Assembly (NCBI GenBank): GCA_963693285.1
Contig: OY848922.1
Coordinates: 1,352,923 to 1,416,922, forward strand
DNA: 64,000 bases
Direction of reading: 5' to 3'
Source of the DNA: Xestospongia muta
Lineage: Eukaryota; Porifera; Demospongiae; Haplosclerida; Petrosiidae
Each line of letters opens with the position of its first letter. Within the stretch, counting starts at the first letter, position 1. Made by a program: the position numbers and the translations under genes. Below, piece by piece: positions 24,401-37,009 of the stretch. Under the pieces are notes generated by a model. The model ran no database searches. It saw only the letters and a program-made list of their open reading frames with translations, and was not told the DNA's origin.

Positions 24401-26251
24401 TCATTCTCATACCACCATGTCTAATGATTGTGTTTTATCTCTTGTTTCTGGGTTGCTTTTATCTGGATTTCTTATTCAAGAACAATAAATCTTTAATAAT
24501 ATCAGCAGTATCCTCATCAAATTCATACAAATGTTTGATGTTTAGATGTTAATATTTTACCTTAAACGAGTACTGTAGTTACATATTTCTGGTTTATTGT
24601 TTCATATTGCTGTTGGTGCTAGTCTATGGATTCCTATATATATACTATTTGCGAATTTAAAGCAGTATACTATTACAGGAGGAATAATGACAAGTGGACT
24701 TGTTTTAATTGTAGTTTGTGGGGTAAGAAACACTATACATAATAAGTATATCATTTCACTTGTAATGTATAGACTATTGGTTTTAGTTTGTGGCCACTCA
24801 CATTGTCAAGAGAAGACTCATTCAGTGAAGTTGGGTGTGATGCAGAAATGAGAAAATTAATTGAATTTTTAAAATCAAATCGAATTTATGGTTTTGGATC
24901 AACAGTAGGTTTTGGTGCTGTTGCCTACTTGGTCTATATCAGTGGAGTCATCACTTATACAGTTAAATTGTGAGGCTTAATTTAACTTTAAAATTGATAT
25001 AGTTATGATCTTATAGCTTTGTTGTCATAATATAATTTCACACATCATTAGAATGTCTTCTTATCTATATAGGATTGATGAAGATTATAACTCTCCTGAA
25101 TTATATTCATTTTATCTTGTGCCTTTGTATATAATAGTTGGTGTCTTTCCAGTCCTTATAGTTTCTACATTGATATACAATATCTGGGAGAAGAAAGCAG
25201 CCGGCTATCTTGTATCCAAATACACACACACAATTTCATCACATATAGTATAATAGTTGACTCCTTAACTAAAGCAACTAGATAACACCAACAAGTTGTC
25301 TTCTATCAATTGCAATTGGTTTTTGTTTATATTATCATGCTTTTCAACAGAAATATGTTTGCAGTTCTGATTATTATGAAACAACATTATGTAATGGTTC
25401 AGTCACTATATTAGCTGCTCTGTCATTAATGGTGTTGGTCATTGTAAGTAGTGCCACTATTTCAAATGCATATATTAATTAATGATATAAAAATTGATTA
25501 GTTGATTTAACCAATATATACTTATACAGGTTGTATGTACATAGCAAATTATTTATACAAAGAATATTATATACTCATTCAATTACTAATGTAAAATAAA
25601 ATGTAACTATGGAATTGGCTGTTCATGTATCTAATTATTAGAACTATGATGACTATAAATATTCTATATAATAGATATATAATTATGACCCTATAAATAA
25701 GATGCTACATAGACTGTGGCTATATACTATATGTGTATTATATTATTCCTATACTTCATACGTATGTTGTAAAAACTTAAATTGATTGCATGTGACAAAC
25801 TTATTTTGATCCAAAAAAAGTAAGGACATAGTTGTTCTAATTACTAATGTTTATGTAGCTACATAAACAGTTAATTTCATAGTACATTAGTGTAATCAAA
25901 ACAGTGTTACACTAACACTTTGTATATGCAGCCTGTATAACATGTATTAGTTAAATTTTACAATGAATTAATACACTTTGCGTGAATGCATGCAACCAAA
26001 ATGTCCATGTTAATTAATAAATTAAAATAACCAATTTATTTATCACTGTTAATATTAAAATACAATTTTCTTCTTAGCTTGTTCTTCTCCTTCTGTGGAG
26101 CCATCTTTTTCTCTTTGCAAATACACATGTGACAGCTAATCTGCACACTAATGAGGATGAGATGATGAATGGTGTGACTGATGTTGAAAATGTGACATTT
26201 GACGATGATGAAAGGCAATTAAGTGATGTTGAACCTCTCTTGGTACCTTGA
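21422..26251 (+). CDS. Multi-pass membrane protein, array copy 7 (type B)
   Basis: Exons: 21422-21534, 24384-24507, 24579-24722, 24773-24969, 25073-25211, 25282-25443, 26078-26251; 350 residues, starting MMTKKGLTIFMTLG. Exon 3 has TCTGG where relatives have TCAGG. This rules out an acceptor there and supports the upstream acceptor TGTAG at 24578, giving LHISGLLFHIAVGASL. Exon 4 is IGFSLWPLTLSREDSF and exon 6 carries the C..SDYYETTLCNGS loop. Intron 1 is 2.8 kb and holds the TGTGACC MITE, a CACTG MITE (23082-23313) and two short perfect palindromes. The leader exon donor is at 21286 and its intron ends at 21395. Confidence 0.8.
21619..21853. mobile_element. TGTGACC-family MITE in intron 1 of copy 7
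   Basis: Same inverted ends and TA flanks as in copies 4 and 5, at the same place relative to exon 1. It is slightly longer because of a small insertion and a small deletion near the centre. Confidence 0.75.
22587..22787. repeat. Two short palindromes in intron 1 of copy 7
   Basis: First (22587-22650): arms AATTAGTCATCAATAATAAT and its near-complement. Second (22731-22787): GTAGATACTATTTCAA and TTGAAATAGTATCTAC. Copy 8 keeps only the left arm of the first (29155-29182). They may be ends of nested small elements. Confidence 0.55.
23082..23313. mobile_element. MITE of the CACTGTAAAAA family, intron 1 of copy 7
   Basis: Left CACTGTAAAAACTAATTTG, right end ATTAATTTTTACAGTG, flanked by CA on both sides (2-bp duplication). 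The inner arms include GGGTAGATTAGTATGGAATC and its imperfect complement. Copy 8 has no homologous element in its remaining intron sequence. Confidence 0.75.
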
Positions 26252-26767
26252 AAATTGACTTGCCTTTTGAACCTGTTTAGTCAACAGGCTTTTTATATGT
26301 ACACTTTAGTAGATTGTTTTGTGTTAGTTTGATATAGTTTCTTGTAACAGAAATGTATTAGTATGTATAAAAATATGATATAAATATATCAATATTCCTG
26401 ACAGCAAAAAATTTGCTCCTCCTTTATGAGCTAATATATAGGATTACCAAGTTACTCCTCTTAGTTATGAAGAGAACCAGATGGTATTGTTAGAGACACT
26501 GACAAAATTCTTAACATCACAACGAAGAAGAGAAGTGTATATGTGTTAGATATTATGAATCACAGCAGAATTGTATAGTTATCTATGCTGGCACTCTTAT
26601 CATTACCTTGTAGTCAATGATAATACACTGTCACTACTGACAATTGACTAATGAATTAAGAAAAGATATGAGGAGTGATCCATGGCAAAATTTATACTAT
26701 TTTTATACTAAATTCTACCTATATACCTCCCGTCAAATTTGGTATTAATCACCTCAATATGTACCTA

Positions 26768-27752
26768 TAGCGTCAATGATGATATGTGAACTTGAGTGAC
26801 TGATGCTTTGTGGCATATTAATGAAGTTATTTGATATATTTTTGATCAACTGCCTGATGAACGAAAAATTGGTTTTAAATTGTGGCCTTTAACTTTGTCC
26901 AGAGAAGATGTCCTCAACACATACAAGGGTCTATAATATCATGAAGAAATGGATTACATCTACTTTATTGAGGATTATTGGTATTATATTAATGTTACTT
27001 GATAGTATTATTGTCTACCTGACATATGTTGGAGGGACAATCAGATCTAAAAATAAATTGTGAGACTTTAGAATACATAGATGATGAATTAAAGGATGTT
27101 AGTAGCTAAGCATGTGTGATTATGATTACCAACTTACCACGATTATCATTGCATTTATCTTTCATAGATTTAGAAAGGATTGGTCTCCTAATAACTTTCA
27201 TTCCATTCCCATGTATGTAATAGTGGGTGCCTTTCAAGTCCTTGTAATTACTACATACAGTAATTTACACTAATTTGGAAAAGAATCCTGGGAGGAGACT
27301 ATCTTGTATATATACAATTTAAATTTCAATTACTGTTATAACTCTTCCCTAATTAGTTTATCTACATGTGTTAGATAACACCAACATGTTGTCTTCTCTA
27401 ATTAGTTATTGATGGATTTTGTTTGTTCTTACATACCTCTATATAAAGATGGTACTGTAGTTCTGATATTTCCAAGGATCAACTAACATATACTGGATCA
27501 GATACTGTACTTGTTGGTGTACCAGTAATTGTGGTAATTATATTGTAAGTACTACACTATAGTTATTGCTGTGTGTAAATATTTCTCGGTTTATCATTCT
27601 CCTTCTGTTTAACCATCTTATATGCTATATTATATGAGTGAAGGGATTACCCCAAGTTCTAGGATGATGAACCAAGGGGCCCTGCAGAATGTGACAGATG
27701 ACAACAATGATACACAATCTGCTAAAGATGAACTTCTTTTGATCCCATATAG
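26768..27752 (+). pseudogene. Relic of the dead lineage, after copy 7
   Basis: Same order as the relic after copy 6: exon 3 end (26768-26815), open exon 4 without an AG before it (26870-27060), exon 5 (27168-27307, frameshifted), exon 6 (27378 on), and exon 7 (27594-27752, acceptor CGG instead of CAG, with an early stop after LYAILYE). No MITE is present between exons 4 and 5, unlike its sister at 20319. Confidence 0.65.
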
Positions 27753-30098
27753 AAATTGAACGTTCAAACTTTATTCTGTCCCTTTTTGATGACATTGTTT
27801 GCAATTATGTAATTAGCTTCATAACATTTTATTATTATTATATAAGATTTGCATTATATATCTTAATTGTCGGAATGCCTTATATAGGAATGATTTTCTA
27901 TTGAAGTATGGTATTCTTTTACTGGTATTCTACATATTGCCTTATAAATTCCGGTAACTTTCTTAAACAGCGCTATAGTCAGAAGTATTAGGGGACTAGA
28001 AATAGAGCTTTCAAACTTTCTGTCCCTTTTGATGACATTACTTTGCCATAGATAGTAATGACTACGTAACGAGGTTACTTAGTTTACACTATCTATGCTT
28101 TTTGCAACGTAATTAGCTCCGCCTTTTATTATTATAAGCTTTGTGCTTAATGATCCGTCAGCAGATTCATTTCTTTTGTTTTTGCTTGATATTCTTTTGT
28201 TCTTCTGAAGGTAAGCCATTGTATGTATAAATACTCCACTTTCGAAGGAGAATTACAAACCAGATAATAATTCTACCGTTTGTATCCTATTTTATTTTAT
28301 TTACGTTAATAATTATAAACAATTTGGACACCAACTTCACAGAGATGTCACACTAAACAATGATGTATGACCTTTTGCATGTCTTGTTTTCAATGCTTCA
28401 GAAAGAAAACTATATTCTGGACGAGTTGGGAAGAGCCCCTCATTAAAAAGAGGTGTTTTATGCATGGAATGTAAGGGTGAGGTATTTCCTCACATATTAT
28501 ATGCAATTAGCGCTGAAGTACATTTTAATATTATTCATTATTTTGTTCACGTGCATGTCATGCGAACACACCACGTTTTCTCTCGTGGTCGAGAAGATGC
28601 TAACGAGAAAGAACTGAACTCACTAACAAAGGAGGTTGTTGCATATCTCTGACTATTTTGAGGAACTCAGCAGGCGTAAACAGATTCAAGGATCTCTGAA
28701 ACAAACCTCTGATGCCACAGGATTTTCATGTACCAGCATCAAGAGGCTGATAATTCTGATGACGAATAGTTGTAGGCATTCTTAGTCTTTCTTCTTTGTT
28801 AAAAGTTTTTTTTCAGAATCTTGGTGATTTCAGCAGTTTAATATCAAGAGCTACTCTGATAGAAGCCATTTTTTATGAATAATTAATATTACAGAAAGAA
28901 ATGGCTGTGAGAGGAGAGTCCTATTTCATTGTGTAGGTAGCATAATCTCCTACTTCTGGCATTAACTATAGAGTATTATCTGCTTTATGTTCAGCTTAAA
29001 AGAAGATCCAGGATTATTATTGTATGATATTGATAAACAAATCACTATAATCCTAGACACAATGGAATGGATTAAGTGTTACTTGTCTGCTAAAACATGT
29101 CTCATGATGGGATAATTCCAAGTTCCCAGCTACGTTCTTGTTATCATTTTATTTAATTAGTCATCAATAATAATATCTTCATACAAGATTTTTATGAGCT
29201 GGTTAAACATAGAACCTCATTACCTTCTAACACACTACAACTTTTGCTATTGACATTGATAGTAGACTATCAAACACTTTGAATAAAAGTATTTTCTAAA
29301 ATGAAACGAAATAAATGTAGGGATATTAATATCAGTCTGATACAAGAATGCAAACAAGATAGTAAACAAGATAGTAGGGATGGCAATTACATCATCCCTA
29401 CATAACAGTACAGAAGGTGGCACAAACAATTAAGGATAGTCAACAACTATCTAAGTTATTATAATATTATCAGTGATATATGTTTTGCATTCTATGCCTG
29501 TGCTATCATCTAGGGATGATGCATTTGCCATACCTACTACTAGTTTGTATTCATTGTATTGGACTGATATTACCCATCCCTACATTTTTTCAACTTTTAG
29601 AAAATATTTTTATTTACTTGTATAATTAATCCATTTATTATAGTAGTAAATATTTTTTGTATGCAAATTCAGTAATACTTGATAAGGTAATAATATTTCT
29701 CTAACATTCTGTAACTGTTGCCTTAGTAACAGCATTCCTTTAAAGTTTGACATGCTTCTCAGTTACCACAAAGCCAAAACTACTCTAATACAATATGAAA
29801 CTATAAATCAAAAAGTCATCTTTGTTGATAATTGTCCAATAATTGAAACTATAGGTAAGGGATAGACACTATTTCAATTGAACTAACTAACTAACATATT
29901 TTTTAAGTGCATTCATATATAAAGATGTAGACCTAATGAAATGTAATAAAGAAAACCAACTTTGAATTTACAAAGAAAACAAGTTACATGACTGTTCTTT
30001 GTATAGCTAAGAGCAACTGATATGAAACTTATGCAAATGATAATTATATAATGTCATGTTGATTTGAATACATAGCTGAATTTGATATATCTTTACAA
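27753..30098. other. Leader of copy 8 and remnant of its intron 1; exon 1 deleted
   Basis: 28140-28210 is the usual leader exon (donor GTAAGCCAT). Soon after 28250 the sequence jumps to material that in copy 7 lies near 22190, so exon 1 and the TGTGACC MITE are missing. 28430-28680 is a dispersed block also found at 48540-48680 (GGTGTTTTATGCATGGAATG). 29180-30090 is standard intron 1 sequence. Confidence 0.55.
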
Positions 30099-31844
30099 TG
30101 CTAGTGCCAGCAGTGACATTCTCACACCACCATGTCTAATGATTGTGTTTTATCTCTTGTTTCTGGGTTGTTTTTATCTGGATTTCTTATTCAAGAACAA
30201 TAAATCTTTAATAATATCAGCAGTATCCTCCTCAAATTTATACAAATGTTTAATGTTTAGATGTTAATATTTTTACCTTAAACGAGTACTGTAGTTACAT
30301 ATTTTAGGTTTATCGTTTCATATTGCTGTTGGTGCTAGTCTATGGAAACCCATATATATACTATTTGCGAATTTAAAGCAGTATACTATTGCAGGAACAG
30401 TAATGACAAGTGGACTTGTTTTAATTGTACTTTGTGGGGTAAGAAATATTATACATAATAAATATATCATTTAACTTGTAATATATAGACTATTGGTTTT
30501 AGTTTGTGGCGACTCACATTGTCAAGAGAAGACACATTCAGTACAGTTGGCTGTGATGGAGAAATGAGAAAATTAATTGAATTTTTAAAATTAATCGAAT
30601 TTATGGTTTTGGACCAACAATAGGTTTTGGTGTTGTTGCCTACTGGGTCTATATCAGTGGAGTCATCACTTATACAGTTGAATTGTGAGGCTTATTTACT
30701 TTAAAATGGATATTATGTCTATCATCTCTATAACTTTGCTATCATAATATAATTTCACACATCATTAGAATGTCTTCTTATCTATATAGGATTGATGAAG
30801 ATAACTCTCCTGAATTATATTTATTATACCTAATGCCTTTGTATATAATAGTTGGTATCTTTCCAGTCCTTATAGTTTCTACATTGATATATAGTATCTG
30901 GGAGAAGAAAGCAGCAGGCTATCTTGTATCTAAACACATACACAATTCATCACATGTAGTATAATAGTTGACTCCTTAACTAAAGCAATTAGATAACACC
31001 AATAAGTTGTCTTCTCTCATTTGCAATTGGTTTTTGTTTTTATTATCATGCTTATAACCAGAAATATAGCTGCGGTTTTGATTATTCTGAAACAACATTA
31101 TGTAATGGTTCAGTCACTATACTAGCTGCTCTATCATTAATGGTGTTGGTCATTGTAAGTAGTGCCACGATTTCAAATGCATATATTAATTAATGATATA
31201 AAAATTGTTTAGTTGATTTAACCAATATAGTTATACAGGTTGTATGTACATAGCAAATTATTTATGCAAAAAATATTATATACTCATTCAATTACTAATG
31301 TAAAATAAAATGTAACTATTGAATTGGCTGTTCATGTATCGAATTGTTAGAACTATGATCACTATGAATATTCTTAGACCATACAAATAAGATGCTACAT
31401 AGGCTGTGGCTATTACTACATGTGTATTATATTATTCCTACACTTTGTGCATATCTTAATTTGATTGCATGTAACAAACATATTTGATCAAAAAAGTAAG
31501 GAAATTGTTGTTCTAATTACTGTATAACCATATATTAGTTAAATTCTACAGTGAATTAATGCACTTTATTTGCAGGAATGCATGCAACCAAACTGTTTAT
31601 GTTAATTAATAGATTAAAATAACCAATTTATGTTATCACTGTTAATATTAAAATACAATTTTCTTCTTAGCTTGTTCTTCTCCTTCTGTGGAGCCATCTT
31701 TTTCTCTTTGCAAAAACACATGTGACAGTTAATCTACAGACTAATGAGGATGAGATGATGAATCGTGTGACTGATGTTGAAAATGTGACATTTGACGATG
31801 ATGAAAGGGAATCAAGTGATGTTGAACCTCTCTTGGTACCTTGA
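30099..31844 (+). pseudogene. Array copy 8, inactivated (no exon 1, frameshift in exon 4)
   Basis: Exons 2-7: 30099-30222, 30295-30438, 30489-30684, 30790-30925, 30993-31154, 31671-31844. Exon 1 is deleted. The exon 2 acceptor is TTACAA instead of CAG. Exon 4 has lost one base (TTAAAATTAATCG versus TTAAAATCAAATCG in copy 7), leading to an in-frame TAG. The conserved WPLTLSRED is changed to WRLTLSRED. Exons 5-7 are open and close to copy 7, ending DVEPLLVP, so inactivation is recent. Confidence 0.75.
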
Positions 31845-32367
31845 AAATTGACCTTTAAACCTGTTTGGTCAACAAGATTTTTATATGCACAGTTTAGTAA
31901 ATTATTTTGTGTTAGTTTGATATAGTTTCTTGTAACAGAAATGTATTAGTATGTATAAAAATATAATGATAGATATATAAATAACTTGAGAGCAAAACAT
32001 TTCTTCCTCCTTTATGAGCTAATATATGATTACTAAATTACTCCTCTCAGTTACAAAGACAATCAGACAGTATTGTTAGAGACTGACAAAATTCTTAATG
32101 TCACAACGAAGGAGAAAAGTGTGTATGTGTTACATATTATGAACCACAGTAGCCTTAGTATAGTTATCTGTGCTGGCACTCTTATCATCATTACCTTGTA
32201 GTCAATGATAATACACTGTCACTACTGACAATTGCCTAATAAATTAAGAGAAGATATGAGGAGTGATCCATGGCAAATTAATCAGTGCTTGTTATATCAT
32301 TTTTATATTAAATTCCATATATATACCTGCACTCAATTTTGGCACTAATCACTTCAATACTTTCCTA

Positions 32368-33345
32368 TAGCATCAGTGATGATGATATATAGACTTGGGG
32401 GAATGATGCTTTGTGGTATATCAATAGAGTATTTATTATATATTTTTTGTTAATCAAATGCCTAATACATAGGCAATTGGTTTTAGTTTGTGGCCTTTTA
32501 ACTTTGTCCAAAGAAGATGTACATGTTCTCAACACACAAGTGTCTATAATAATATCATGAAGAAAAGGATTATATCTATTTCATTGAGGGTTATTGGTAT
32601 TATATTGATATCACTTGTTAGTATTATTGTCTACTTGACATATGTTAGAGGAACAATCAGATTTATAATTGAATTGTGAGACGTTAGAATAAATAGTGAT
32701 GAATTAAAAGATGTTAGTAGCTAGGAATGTGTGATTATGATTACCAACTTATCAAACTATCATTGCATTTATCTTCCACAGATTTGGAAAGGATTGGCCT
32801 CTTAATAATATAAGTTTCGTCCTGTTGCCATTGTACCTATGTATGTAATAGTGGGTGGCTTTCGAGCCCTTGTAATTACTGCAGTAATTTACACTAATTT
32901 AGAAAAGAAAGGAGCAGGCTATCTTGTATATATACAATTAAATTTCATTTATGTTATAACTCCTCCTTAATTAGTTTATCTATATCTTAGATAACACCAA
33001 CATGTTGTCTTCTCTAATTAGTTGTTGATGGATTTTGTTTGTTCTTACATACCTTTATATAAAGATGGTACTGTAGTTATGATGTTTTTCCAAACGATTG
33101 ACTAACATATACTAGATCAGATACTGTACTTGTTGGTGTATCAGTAATATTAATGGTGGTAATAGTAATAAATACTACACTATATTTATTGTTGTGTGTA
33201 AATTTTTTCTCTGTTTATCATTCTCCTTCTGTGTATTCCAATATGACAGAATGAAATAACCCAAGTTCTAGGATGATAAACCAAGGGACCCTGCAAAATG
33301 TGGCAGATGACAACAATGATACATCATTTGCTGAGGATTAACCCT
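32368..33345 (+). pseudogene. Relic of the dead lineage, after copy 8
   Basis: Exon 3 end (32368-32420) and exon 4 (32474-32676) follow. Exon 4 has an extra T after TGGCCTTTT and further frame damage, although the distal part still reads VIGIILISLVSIIVYLTYV. Then come exon 5 (32782-32936, shortened), exon 6 (32993 on, in-frame TAA), and exon 7 (from about 33222, with an internal deletion). This one keeps a real acceptor (ATAG) before exon 4. Confidence 0.65.
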
Positions 33346-33539
33346 TTTGATGCCATAGAAATAAAGTTCCGAACTTTATTCTGTCCCTTTTTTGATGACA
33401 TTGTTTGCAATTATGTAATTACCTCACAACACTTTGTTATTATAATATAAAATTTGCATTATCTTAATTGTCGGAAAGCCTTATAATAGGAATAATTTCC
33501 ACTTAAGTACAGTATACTATTACTGGCATTCTACATATT

Positions 33540-33623
33540 GCCTTAAATTAAAAGTTACAAGATAATTCCGGCAGCTTTCTTAAACATGCTATAGTCAGAA
33601 GTTTCATTTCTTTGTTATTTTTG
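33540..33623 (+). promoter_or_regulatory. Leader exon region of copy 9
   Basis: Resembles the leader of copies 5 and 6 but lacks the TTCTAAAAG end; the donor is TTTTTG/GTAAGTG at 33624. The intron runs to about 33762 (CATCTTCAG). Confidence 0.4.
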
Positions 33624-33810
33624 GTAAGTGAACTGGTCTGTATGGTGTCGCCTACCACGTTTGAAGGCGAACTAAGCGAAGCAGTAAGACCAACTGTTCG
33701 TGACCATTCTATTTAGAGCTTATTTCAGTAAATAAGTATGTATGTATCTTTATCATCTTCAGATTTATTACTACAGATCTACATCACCAAATATATTGTA
33801 TAGAGTAAGC

Positions 33811-36055
33811 ATGTGTAAGATTGTGACCAAGATAAGACTGACTATATTCATGACCTTGGGTCTTGTTCCTCTACTGTTGTGTTTTGTTGCCTTGTTTCTT
33901 TATGGATTTCTCATTGTCAAAGAGCTTGATCTTAAGTGAGTGCTCTATCAAAATAATTGATGTACTCTTGAAGTATTAATAATATACATAAAACTATGAC
34001 CATAGATAACATCTTGTATTAATATGGCTATATTATCTACTAGTACAGTAATGGACAGCATTCATAATTAATACAAGCATGTGGATTGTAATGTTAAACA
34101 TTTCTTAATAATGATATAGTTAATCCAATTATAGTACCAAATATTTTATTTGCAAATTGAGAGGTAGACTTGATAGGGTAATAATATATATTATTCAATC
34201 ACTGTTGCCTTAGTAACAGTATTCCTTTTAAGTTTGACATATACTTCATGATATACTAGGCAGTCATAATTGTTTTGGACTATGTATGTACATAAATCTA
34301 ATGAAAATCATTGGAGAAAATGTTATATCTATATAGAAAATACGTTATTTGAGTATTATTCATATAATTAATGTAAAGTGATGAATAGTAATTATGACAC
34401 ATATGTCAAACTGATATGAAACTCCTATGACAATTTTATGACATAAGTCATATTGATTTTGATAGCGATTGAGTTCTTTATTTTTTACAGTGCTAGTCTC
34501 AGCAGTGTCATTCTCATACCACCATGTCTAATGATTGTGTTTTATGTCTTGTTTCTGGGTTGCTTTTATCTGGACTTGTTATTCAAGAACAATAAATTTT
34601 TAATAATATCAGCAGTATCCTCCTCAAATTTATACAATTGTTTGATGTTTAGATGTTAATATTTTTTTCCTAAATGAATACTGTAGTTACATATTTCAGG
34701 TTTTTTGTTTCATATTGCTGTTGGTGCTAGTCTAGTTTATGCCATAGATTTTGATAAATGGAACTTAAGCTTTATCAAGCAGTTTCATAAAGCAGGAGCA
34801 GTAATGACAAGTGGACTTATTTTAATTGTACTTTGTGGGGTAAGAAACACTATACATAATAAGTATATCATTTAACTTGTAATATATAGGCTATTGGTTT
34901 TAGTTTGTGGCCACTAACATTGTCAAGAGAAGACTCATTCAGTAATGTTGGTTGTGATGTAAAAATGAGAAAATTAATTGCCAAATTTAAATCAAAACCA
35001 ATAATTGGTTCTGGATCAATTGTAAGTTTTGGTGTTGTTGCCTATTTAGTTTATATCAGTGGAGTCATCACTTTTACAGTTGGAATGTGAGACTTAATTA
35101 TTTTAAAATTTATATATGATCTCTATAGTTACCATATCACTGTAAAAACATTTCAGTTATTTTAGTAACCAATCTGTAGTTTAACAGTTGGATTATTGTG
35201 GAATGTGGAATTCATGTTGAATTACTCACTATATAATTTTTTGGTATGATGTACAAAGGAAAAAATTAGAGTCAATAATTTACAAGAATTTTGAATTCTA
35301 TACTGTTCCCCTTAAATTTTAGTGGTTAAAATAGCATGTTAATATTTACAATGATTAATACAATTACCACACATTATTATTATATCTTCTTATCTGTAGG
35401 GTTGATGAACATTATAACAACCCTAGATTGTATTCATTTCTTTTTGTCCCTTTGTATATAACAGTTGGTGTCTATCCAGTCCTTATAGTTTCTATATTGA
35501 TATACAATATCTGGGAGAAGAAAGCAGCAGGCTATCTTGTATCCAAACAAATACACACACAATTCATCACATGTAGTATAATAGTTGACTCCTTAACTAA
35601 ATCAATTAGATAACACCAACAAGTTGTCTACTATCAATTGCAATTGGTTTTTGCTTTTTGGATCATGCTATTTTGCAGAAATATGAATGTACCTTATATT
35701 ATTCTGGACAATCATTTTGTAATGGATCGGCCACTATACTAGCTAGCTTATCATTAATGATGTTGGTCATTGTAAGTAGTATTATAAAGACATTCAGATT
35801 TCGATGTATAATATGTAATATTAACATATAATTTCTTCATAGATTGTTCTTATGCTGAGCTATATTTTTCTCTTTGCAAGCACGTACAGGACAGTTGATC
35901 AGACAGACAAGGATGAGATGATAAATCCGTACACGGGAGTCAACAAGACTGATGAGAATGAGATAGCGATTGATGTGAATGTTGAAAATGCAAATGTGAC
36001 TTTTGATGATGACAAAAGACCATCAAGTGATGTTGAATCTTTATTGGTATCTTGA
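33811..36055 (+). CDS. Multi-pass membrane protein, array copy 9 (type B)
   Basis: Exons: 33811-33935, 34491-34614, 34687-34839, 34890-35086, 35400-35538, 35610-35771, 35843-36055; 370 residues. Starts MCKIVTKIRLTIFMTLG; exon 2 SLSSVILIPPCL. The exon 3 outer loop is the longest of the family (LVYAIDFDKWNLSFIKQF). Exon 5 begins VDEHYNNPRLYSF. Exon 6 loop is KYECTLYYSGQSFCNGS. The tail is longer than in copies 6 and 7 (71 codons) through an added MINPYTGVNKTDENE stretch, and it ends DVESLLVS. The exon 7 start is IVLMLSYIFL instead of LVLLLLWSHL. Intron 4 carries a CACTG MITE (35138-35353) shared with copies 10 and 12. Confidence 0.8.
35138..35353. mobile_element. CACTG-family MITE in intron 4 of copy 9
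   Basis: Starts CACTGTAAAAACATTTCAG and ends AATATTTACAATG, with AT on both flanks. Copies 10 (39803-40016) and 12 (about 44950-45182) have it at the same place, and the inverted copy has it twice. It therefore marks copies 9-12 as one sub-lineage. Confidence 0.7.
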
Positions 36056-36465
36056 ATTGACCTTTGAACCTGTTAAGTCATCATGTTTCTTTAATTGAAA
36101 TATACATGTATTTTAATAGATTGTTCAATATCAGTTTGACAGTTTTTGTAACAGAAATGTATAATTATATATAAAAGTATGATAATGAATATTTAAAACT
36201 TGATTATGGAATGTTTCTTTTTCCTTTGTGATCACAAGCTAACATATAGGACTACTAAATTTACTCCTCTCAGCCATTAGACAACCAGACAGTATCAATA
36301 GAAACACAGACAAAATTCTTAAAGTTACAAAGAGAAAGGTATGTATTCTAAATTTTATGAACCACAATACATATGATAGTGATGGTAAGCTGGTAATCGT
36401 AGCCATACACATACTTAGCTACTGACCTCCTTTAATCCATGCATCTATTTATTCTAAAAAATCTC
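36056..36465. other. 3' flank of copy 9, no gene seen
   Basis: A diverged version of the flank found after copies 6-8 (ACAACCAGACAGTATCAATA, GAACCACAATACATATG). No exon. Confidence 0.4.
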
Positions 36466-36466
36466 A

Positions 36467-36598
36467 CATTTTAATTGTAAATCTGATTGTTCCTCCAACA
36501 TATGTCAAATATACAATAACGCTAACAAGTTTCTTCATGATAGTATAGACCCTTGTGGGCATCTTCTCTGGACAAAGTTAAAAGCCACAAACTAAGAC
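36467..36598 (-). pseudogene. Inverted exon 4 fragment of the dead lineage
   Basis: Read on the - strand: TTAGTTTGTGGCTTTTAACT, then TTGTCCAGAGAAGATGCCC. After an internal deletion it ends with ACATATGTTGGAGGAACAAT and a GTGAG donor. The W-P pair is altered (TGGCTTTT). Confidence 0.55.
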
Positions 36599-36754
36599 AA
36601 GTATGTCACAAAGGACATAGCTATCATTAAACTTGCTTTACAGTATGGTTGATAGTATTCACTAGTCTATTTTATATGTCACAGTGCACATGGTAAGTAT
36701 GTATATAATATATAATGTGTTATTAGTCTAGTTTATTTATTTACATTCCTATAG

Positions 36755-36934
36755 CCATTGATTACTTTAGTCTTGGAAGATGTGTAGATATCAGGAATTT
36801 AACTCAAAGACTGACAGAATATTATTGATAATATATTCAGATATTCAGTGACAGTTGTAGAAAGCCATAGTTACTTCTCTTCATAATTATGTCACACAAA
36901 ATTGTGGAAACAGCTGGTAAATAGTCAAGATCAA
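36755..36934 (+). pseudogene. Fragment of a P450 exon (third coding exon type)
   Basis: Matches the complement of the P450 exon at 48236-48426. It has an acceptor CTATAG, then CCATTGATTACTTTAGTCTT, and ends AAATAGTCAAGATCAA at donor GTAAGT; the match continues into the next intron. An in-frame TGA follows TEYY, so it is not functional. The orientation is opposite to the intact P450. Confidence 0.7.
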
Positions 36935-37009
36935 GTAAGTATAATTCTACATGGAGTACTTTCTACTATATAAAACATCTGCTATGTCAACATATCTGTA
37001 GTATGTTAT

